Source: Brassica napus (lineage: Eukaryota; Streptophyta; Magnoliopsida; Brassicales; Brassicaceae). From it: a stretch of 64,000 nt of DNA. The translations under genes were made by a program, and so were the position numbers. Positions 57,656 through 64,000 of the stretch are shown in pieces (the stretch's first letter is position 1; each line of letters opens with the position of its first letter). Below the pieces are notes generated by a model. That model was given only the letters and a program-made list of their open reading frames with translations. It was not told the origin of the DNA and did no database searches. Where the stretch lies: contig NC_063448.1 of assembly GCF_020379485.1 (NCBI RefSeq), forward strand, positions 23,025,726 to 23,089,725. Reading direction: 5' to 3'.

Positions 57656-58975
57656 TGATATACCATGGATTTTACCCATTTTTAGCATGGTATATAGGTG
57701 TTTTTAAATACATTATAGTTGTTTTGGAGTTTTTCTAGTATGTTTTCAGGTTTTAGAGTGATTTGGAGGAAAGTGGTGATTTTGGTGTATTTTGGAGATA
57801 AAATGACAAAGACCCGAAGTTGACATCCGACCACGACTATCGATCGATGGACAAGGCAACAATCGATCGACACACACTCTGTGGTGTCGATCGATGGTGA
57901 AGTACGCATAAACCAGATTGGGTTCCAGCCGACTTAAAGCCCAATATCCACAAGAATTACCAGATTACCCCTGACGAGTTTTAACCTAATATTTATGTGC
58001 TCTGCCATTGTTCTAGGCAAGACACGCTTTCATACTTTCTACTTTTCACACAGCAGAATACTTAAAGTCTTAGGTTTGGAGAGAAGATCCAAGAACTCCT
58101 TCGGAGCTTTGTGATTGGAACTCCAGTTTCTTTACTCTATTCTATTTATGCAATTTACTTATTCTATTGTCATGAATTTCTTAGCCATGTCTGAGTAGTT
58201 CATCTTGTTAGATTTAGGGTTCAGATATTCATGATGGATTAGCCGAAAATATAGAATTTATAAGTGTCAGGATATTAATCAACTTAACTAGTCTTAATGC
58301 ATGTGTTCTAGAGTAGCTAACTAGGACCTTGCCTATAGATATTAGGGGGCATTCGGAAGATTGGTTCTTTGTCTAAAATAGTTTAGTTTGTGCTAGGATT
58401 TCTAGAAACAAGCGTAATCTGATTTAGCTAACCTAGTGAACACGTTCAAACCCGTTCGTAACGCTCCCTTGAAGGAACGTCGATCGACAACTCACTAGTT
58501 GCATCGATCGACTGGATGAAAGGTGTTTCGATCGACACCCCGTTGTTAGAATCGATCGACACCCCGTTGTTAGAATCGATCGACACTTTCTCAGGACCAA
58601 CAAGTGACAGCTGAAGTCCTAGATCCGGCGATAGATAGTCTAAATATACGGAAGTTGATCGACTATTCTAATTTTTTGAGATCTAGAATATCCATATATA
58701 CTTAGTAGTCTACATCCCTATAATCATGATTGTCTGAATAGAAACCCCAAGTCTAACGTCTCCCATATCAATCCTTAAAACCCAATCAATTAACTGAACA
58801 ATTACTTGCTCACCACTACCTATTTACATTTAAACTATTCGACCTAGCTTAACTACATAACTAGATAGATCTATTGTGTGCCTTAGCTCCCTGTGAATTC
58901 GATCCCTAAGTATTATAATTGAACCTCTTATTTGAGAGAGTACAAATCACTTATTGGGTAATTTGAGTGATATCA
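57656..58975 (+). mobile_element. 3' LTR (copy D) of the gypsy element
   Basis: Starts TGATATACCATGGATTTTACCC after a purine-rich tract and ends GAGTGATATCA; 1320 bp. Four to five ATCGATCGA(C) words lie at about 58480-58585, including a direct duplication of CACCCCGTTGTTAGAATCG. In this region it is closer to LTR A than to LTR C. The frame at 57682-57909 is LTR sequence. Confidence 0.8.
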
Positions 58976-60490
58976 TATCTCTTCCAATTCTATCGAAAAA
59001 TTTGGCCATGTGTTAGGCTCTCCTAGCATCGCTATCAAATCTTTTCAGTTCGTCCCAAACTGCTGACATGTTAAATGATGCATCATGCTTTCCATTGCCC
59101 ATAGCTGCGGTTCTAACTCCGTATGCAATGCGGATTCTCTTCGTCTTTGATTTCTTATCCCCATAAGTTGTGTCCGTCTAGTGTTATCTAGCCACTTCCA
59201 CTCACATCCATTAAAGACCGATGTAGAGGTCCATGAACCATCTACCAAACATATATTCTCCAAGTGTATGGCTTCAGATGTTTCTATTGGTGTTTGGACA
59301 AAATCAGTAGTTGGTTCCGTTGCCGTGAACCATGCTTGACATTCTCCATATGCATATTGCATATCTTATCAGCCCCAGCAGGTCTCTAGCTATCAATCTC
59401 TCTAAATAGTTTATCATTTCTTGCTTTCCAAAGATACTAAATTGTCCATTAAGAGTCTCTGTCCATCTCCAGATTCTCAATTCTTTTTCCAAAAATATAA
59501 TCCATGTTAGTGTATATGATGGATACTGAGAAAATATTCGGATGAGACACTGTAGTTGCTGGGCTGCTTGAAGCGCTGGAGGACATTCAAAGATAGCATG
59601 AGTCAGACTTTTCAGGTTCCCTACATCTCGGAAAAATGTTATCACATCGCACTGGCGACGAGTCAAAGTTCTTGTGACAGCTACATGTCCTGAGATTAAT
59701 TTCCATATAAGATGACAATTTTTTGAGGTGCATTTAACTTTCAAGGAAAAGCTTGACATTTCGTGATGCTTGGTTCTGTGAAAACAACATCATCTTCAAG
59801 TTTAAGTAACTTTTTGGCCACCCAATATTCGAACTTAACAGTATACATACCACTCTTGGTAAAACTTCAATAATAGGTATCTCGATGTAAAGATCGACTT
59901 ATGGCCAAGCTTATAATCAAAGGTATATCTTCTTGTGTGACAAAGTTTCCAAGCATTGCAACATCTCATTCCTTTGATTTTTCATTAATGAAATCACTAA
60001 CTGTCATCCTGGATGTGCTACCAAACATTTGGCCTGGCCGGCCTTGCGGGTGAAGTCTCCCATGCTTTTACATCATAACTTGAATGCATTTTCTGTCGAA
60101 TTCCAAAAAGCATCAGAGGTTTAGCTGCAGATAAGCTAGTCCATACGTATGACAGAGAATATGTAGCACCAGCTCGCAACAGAGAACTTAGTCTATAGTA
60201 CTTGCCATGCATAACCCGGCCTACAAGAGAGTCCGGGAATTGTATTAATCTCCACAACTGTACAACTGTTTTGTTAACAGTGCCAAATTAAACTCATGAA
60301 TCATAATGAATCCAATTCCTCCCTCTTCTCTTGATAAACATAGATTTTTCCATTTTTCCCAATAAATCCTCCTTTTGGGAGACTTGAGCTCCACTAAAAG
60401 CGTGCACTGGAACTTGCTAGATTTTTGCAAATCTCCAAGGGGAGTAAGAAACCTGACATAACATATGTTGGGAGAGCTATTAAAATCGAC

Positions 60491-60493
60491 TTA
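60491..60493. repeat. Left target-site duplication TTA
   Basis: Repeated at 61226-61228. A 3-bp TTA/TAA duplication is the hallmark of PIF/Harbinger elements. Confidence 0.8.
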
Positions 60494-61225
60494 GGGTCTG
60501 ACTGGTTGAAACGCAACGGTTGCGATTGCGGTTGCGGTAATTTACAGATATGGGTGGTTGCGTTTCTAGCATTCATAAGTGATTTGTACGAATGGTATAT
60601 CAGTTAGAAATTAGTGCATTTGCGGGCAATTTGTGACTGGTTGATTTTGAGAGATTGAAATGGTTTAATAATAAATTGTTAATATTAACATATTATAACA
60701 TTATAAAATATCAAACATACTATTATTATAAAATATATTAATAAAATATAATTAATAGCAATATTACGTCATTTATTTATTTTTGTAGTTTAAATGAAAG
60801 TTATAATGTCAATAAGATTTATTTTGAAGATTTATATTATATATATTTTTTAAATGTTTTGTTTTGTTTATATGTGTATATATATATATATTAATGTTTG
60901 AAAATTATAGTGAATAATTCTAGTTTAAAGTTTTTATAAAATAATTATGATACTTTTTTGAATTAAAATTAAAACTTAAAATGTATGTATATATATATAT
61001 TTATAACATTTAAATTAAAAATTAAAAATATTAAAAATATTTCTAGAAATATTTATTTATCTACCTGCAACCGCAAATGTTAGCGGAAACCAGCTTTTGA
61101 TTTTAAAAGGTTTGTAGTGGTTCGAAGCATTTTATAGTGTTTTGTGATTGTTGTAAAACGCCAACAACCGTTACCAACCGCAAAAGCTGTGTTTACAGGT
61201 GGTAACGGAGAAACAAGTCAGACCC
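60494..61225. mobile_element. PIF/Harbinger-type MITE inside the LINE
   Basis: The ends GGGTCTGACTGGTTG and, as reverse complement, GGGTCTGACTTGTTT are inverted repeats, flanked by TTA. Subterminal regions carry GGTTGCGGTTGCGG words on the left and CAACCGTTACCAACCGC on the right. The 732-bp interior is AT-rich without genes. Removing the element with one TTA joins the LINE codons for VLI and KSILIALPTY in frame, which confirms the boundaries. Confidence 0.85.
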
Positions 61226-61228
61226 TTA
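61226..61228. repeat. Right target-site duplication TTA
   Basis: Matches 60491-60493. Confidence 0.8.
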
Positions 61229-61620
61229 ATTAGCACTTCTTTGCCTCATTTTGATAACCATCTCCCTCTCCAGTTGTTAACTATGTTTTGTAATTTTTCC
61301 TTAAGAAATGCAAAGAGCTTGCATTTTGATCTGCTGATATCATCTAGGATCCCTAAATATGAATCCCTTCCACCTTCATTCTGGATCCCAAGAGTATCCT
61401 TAATTATTTTTCTGACATTACCAAGGATTCTCTTACTCAAGAGTAAGGATGATTTATCAATGTTGATTGACCTGAAGATTTCCCATATTTCTTCAATACT
61501 TTCATAACTTTTTCACATTCAATGGGCTCCGCCTTACAAAAGAAAAATCTATCATCAGCAAAGAGAAGGTGGGATATCGAGGGGCTAGCGCATGAAACAC
61601 TTATTGAAAATTCTAATGTT

Positions 61621-63095
61621 TAGATTATTTTTACAATTACAAATTATGGAAAGATGACTTTCTCAAGCAGTGTGATCAATTAGTAGATTTTTTTAGAAGT
61701 TTTCATTTGTAAACTATTGGGTTACTTTTGTATTTGAATAAATTTTTGATTTTATAGAACAAACTTTTCTAGAAGTCTTTTCTGATAATCATAAGAAATT
61801 TTGTAAAATTTTGAGAAATTTAACTTTCCATAAAAAAAACTTCAGGAGAAGTCTGTTGTGAGTGGACTTGTGGAAATGTCTTTTTATTATCACATTAAGT
61901 CTCTAAATTCCAACAAGTATGCTCTCAAAATGAATTGGGTTTGACCAAAATCTCATACTAAAAGTCAATCTGACTTCTCGATAAGTCTTTTATGTATTTT
62001 TTTTTCTAAGAAAAGTCAAATTTCTGCATGATTTCGATCAGTTGCAAAACTAATCTTTTTTTTTTACGGAGACTTCTATGGAAGTCTATTCAGTTTTCTT
62101 ACAAAGAAAAGTTAGAACACATCTCTACAAAAATTTTATGAAAGATTTACAAAATAGCCAATTGCAAAACTAACCTATGCATTAACTTTTTCATAAGTCT
62201 TCTTCGTGAAACAAATCTGAAAGTTTTATATATCATACATAGATCCTGTGAGAGTTCTTGCTGAAATTCTCCAAACACTTAAAAAATCTTTATGATAGAT
62301 ACACATTCGTTATTGACAAAGAATCATGAAATTTGAGTAAATTTAATGAAAATGTCATATTAAAATCCAAGATTTTGAGATTTTAGGATGAAACGAGAGA
62401 GGATATTCAACGCTTGATTTTGGTTGTTAATGGTGACTGGTGATATTTGACGGCGGTAAATATTTGAGTAAAATTAACATAAATAGTGACATTTTCGTGA
62501 ATTAGTTGAAAGAGTGAATATATATATTTTTAAAAATTGTGTTTGACTATAAATTTTAAGTCATTTTTGAAAGAAACTCAATAATATATCACATGAAAAT
62601 ACCACTAACAAAAAAGTTTAATAAATCGTTAGTTTCTTAAAAGACACATTCCACCTAACGCTTTCCTTAGGTATACTTTCTCGGAAAATAACTTTGTTTC
62701 TTATAGTTATTCTTATTTTTATGGTTTCAGCTTTTTTAGAAAAAATTAATAAAGCTGAAACCTAAAAAAGACAAATTATAAATTAGCTTTTTTCTTTAAA
62801 TAAAATATTTTTAAGTCACCTCTTTTACATGGCATAGAAAATTATATAATACTTCATTAGTTTTTGAACAGAGAATAGTAAACTATTTTATATTTGAAAA
62901 CTGAAAAGTATAAGATACTGGCTGAACTGATTAGGCCAAACTAAATTGTGACCCATCCACCAAACTAACTTTGATGTAACAATTGATTAATCAACTTACC
63001 AACCTTTAAACTTATTTGAATAATCGTCACCAGCTCCAGTCTTCTGATTAAGATCAGAAGCAGTGATTAATCGATTATAAGTCCATGACCGATCG
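61621..63095. other. AT-rich stretch with scattered AGAAGTCT words
   Basis: No gene is seen. Short words AGAAGTCT, GGAAGTCT and their complements recur at about 61770-62210, and similar words occur near 50480. This may be a decayed low-copy repeat. Confidence 0.45.
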
Positions 63096-63103
63096 AATGG
63101 AAC

Positions 63104-63345
63104 GATGGGCCAATGTTCATTTCTTATATTTTTTCTTCTGTCACCAAACAATGATGGCCCAATGTTCAGAAAACTTAAGTTGCTTAAAATAATATTTAAG
63201 TCTAGCCTTCCTCCGTTTTCTTAATTAGTTTAGTTTAGTTTAGATTTTCAAATACCGCTTCCATAAAATAAATCTATCAAAGAACAAAACAAAAGGTGAA
63301 GAGATGCCTTCCTCCATGGCGCAGCGTATCAACGGTAACTCAGCT
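63104..63345 (+). CDS. Possible 5' end of a gene cut off by a gypsy insertion
   Basis: GATGGGCCAATG and GATGGCCCAATG (about 63104-63163) are GGCCCA/site II-type words common in plant proximal promoters. An A-rich leader-like stretch (63260-63302) leads to ATG at 63304. The frame MPSSMAQRING runs to a possible splice donor (AACG|GTAACT, about 63336). The gypsy LTR begins within about 50 bases. The product is not recognisable from these ten or so residues, and the rest lies beyond the retroelement or is lost. This is a suggestion, not a firm gene. Confidence 0.3.
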
Positions 63346-63380
63346 CAAATCTAAAGATTTAAGTTAAATCTTTAGAGACC

Positions 63381-63674
63381 TGACTTCTTGAATCGAAGAA
63401 CTTAATCAAATTCGATACAAGGTTCTCGTATTGACGACAGAATCAAATCAATGCAAGGTTTTAGAGAAACTCTAGTTTATTATCTTTCAAAAACTACTTA
63501 TCAAAGCCAACTTACAATCTCTTATATAGAATCCTAGAGACGGTTTATAATAACCTAACTCTGTTAAAAATAGAAAATCTACTAAAAGGAATTCATAATT
63601 AGAAAATGAAATCTTCTAAAAACCGAAATAGAAAAATAGTTGCTTGGCGGTGAAGGTATCATGATGCTGCATCA
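63381..63674 (-). mobile_element. LTR of a gypsy element at the window edge
   Basis: On the minus strand the stretch starts TGATGCAGCATCATGATACC at 63674, directly after a purine/C-rich tract (CTCACCCCGGGGGACC), and has an AATAAACTAGAGTTTCTC segment. It may end ...CAAGAAGTCA at 63381. The TG..CA ends fit an LTR, but the left limit is tentative because the second LTR lies outside the window. Confidence 0.45.
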
Positions 63675-64000
63675 GGTCCCCCGGGGTGAGAAAGATTCGA
63701 CCTCGAATCAGGAACCGGATCCGGTGGAGCATAGCGAGAGAGATAACGAACATTGAATACATCCGAGGTAGTGATATGAGCTGGAAGTTGCAGACGATAT
63801 ACATTATCATTAATACGCTTCAGGACTGTGAGAGGGACCTATTTTCTTTGCCTTGAGTTTGTTATAAGCATGAGCTGGCATTTGATCCTTAGTGAGAAAC
63901 GCCCAAACTTGATCACCAACTTCAAATAGGACACGGCGACGATGAGAATCAGACGCTGCTTTGTACTTTGACGAGGAGGACTGAAGATTGGTGATAACCT
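63675..64000 (-). pseudogene. Ty3/gypsy pol C-terminus (integrase end), partial
   Basis: Minus-strand reading from the window edge gives YKAASDSHRRRVLFEVGDQV, WAFLTKDQMPAHAYNKLKAK, then (after a one-base shift near 63832) GPLTVLKRINDNVYRLQLP, HITTSDVFNVRYLSRYAPPD and a short tail. This is the C-terminal part of gypsy integrase, where YK..AD.HRR...F.VGD.V and KIGP..V..KIN.NAY...LP are usual. No chromodomain is apparent after it. The rest of pol lies beyond the right edge. Confidence 0.75.

Larger units (their letters stand above)
53501..58975 (+). mobile_element. Non-autonomous Ty3/gypsy (Athila/Tat-like) element
   Basis: Order: LTR C, primer-binding site, gag remnant, a region rich in ATCGATCGACA words, a protease-like remnant, a purine-rich tract (AAGTCTGGGAGTG at about 57642-57654) and LTR D. 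The internal region is only about 2.7 kb, and no reverse transcriptase, RNase H or integrase motif is present. The bases next to the ends (CTAAT and TATCT) do not form a target duplication, and the two LTRs are clearly different. The element is therefore a deletion derivative, a recombinant, or both. Confidence 0.75.
58976..61620 (-). pseudogene. L1-type LINE, 3' half, interrupted by a MITE
   Basis: Minus-strand frames from right to left: SHLLFADDRFFFCKAEPIEC at about 61590-61530 (the FADD box of the reverse transcriptase active site); ILGNVRKIIKDTLGIQNEGG; NWRGRWLSK; then, beyond a MITE, SILIALPTYVMSGFLLPLEI, KWKNLCLSREEGGIGFI, WRLIQFPDSLVGRVMHGKYY, THAIFECPPALQAAQQ (zf-RVT), and the RNase H part (IHLENICLVDGSWTSTS, LHTELEPQLWAMESMM, FGTN). 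Stops and shifts occur throughout. The earlier reverse transcriptase and endonuclease are absent, as in a 5'-truncated copy. The left end is cut by LTR D at 58975. Confidence 0.8.

Noticed and set aside
60394..60607. Plus-strand frame across 60425-60607
   Set aside because: It is antisense to the LINE and runs into the MITE end.

Overview
The window is plant nuclear DNA from a Brassicaceae genome, most likely Brassica or a close relative such as Raphanus. The evidence is spliced genes with GT..AG introns, AT-rich intergenic DNA, telomere-like TTTAGGG cores inside TIR elements, Helitrons with the A|TC...CTAG|T ends usual in crucifers, L1-type LINE remnants, a CACTA element with the two plant En/Spm-type genes, and Ty3/gypsy LTRs full of ATCGATCGA motifs. 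There is no prokaryotic or organellar signature, no rRNA gene and no CRISPR array.

Only one gene looks intact. It is a seven-exon minus-strand gene (43161-46985) for a 432-residue bHLH transcription factor of the bHLH112/114/123 subgroup. Its splice sites, phases and C-terminus all fit. The other host-gene material is a PATELLIN GOLD-domain pseudogene (12790-13102) and a possible gene start (from 63304) cut off by a gypsy element at the right edge.

Left part (1-30.4 kb): unidentified repeats and rearranged gypsy LTR sequence (to about 5.1 kb); a MULE-like foldback element with a telomere-like core (6216-7357); a Helitron (7842-9850); gene-free AT-rich DNA; the PATELLIN pseudogene; an isolated Helitron 3' end (15011-15042); a decayed LINE (18870-19930); a small MULE MITE (20693-20992); two hAT-like elements (21621-22281, 25253-25844); a tRNA-derived SINE (22441-22706); a MULE carrying a MuDR DNA-binding remnant and an opposing GRF zinc-finger gene (23243-25062); and a second Helitron with RPA-like OB-fold exons (26572-29089).

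Middle (30.4-43 kb): a MULE carrying a DUF1985 gene broken by two stops (30480-33235), then a 7.7-kb CACTA transposon (34596-42263) inserted with a CAT target duplication into a LINE remnant. Both CACTA genes are on the minus strand and disrupted.

Right part (47-64 kb): a second, highly self-complementary telomere-like foldback (48154-48966); a cluster of gypsy LTRs in both orientations (51462-53500); a pol-less gypsy element whose two LTRs do not appear to be a pair (53501-58975); a LINE 3' portion (58976-61620) interrupted by a Harbinger MITE (60494-61225) whose removal restores the LINE frame; and a gypsy pol end with its LTR at the edge.

For ten DNA-transposon, Helitron or SINE insertions both ends could be placed from target-site duplications or from paired termini, so the nesting order can be read directly. 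No convincingly new cellular system was found. The more unusual items are the telomere-like foldback elements, the ATCGATCGA-rich chimeric retroelement and the gene-carrying MULEs and Helitron.
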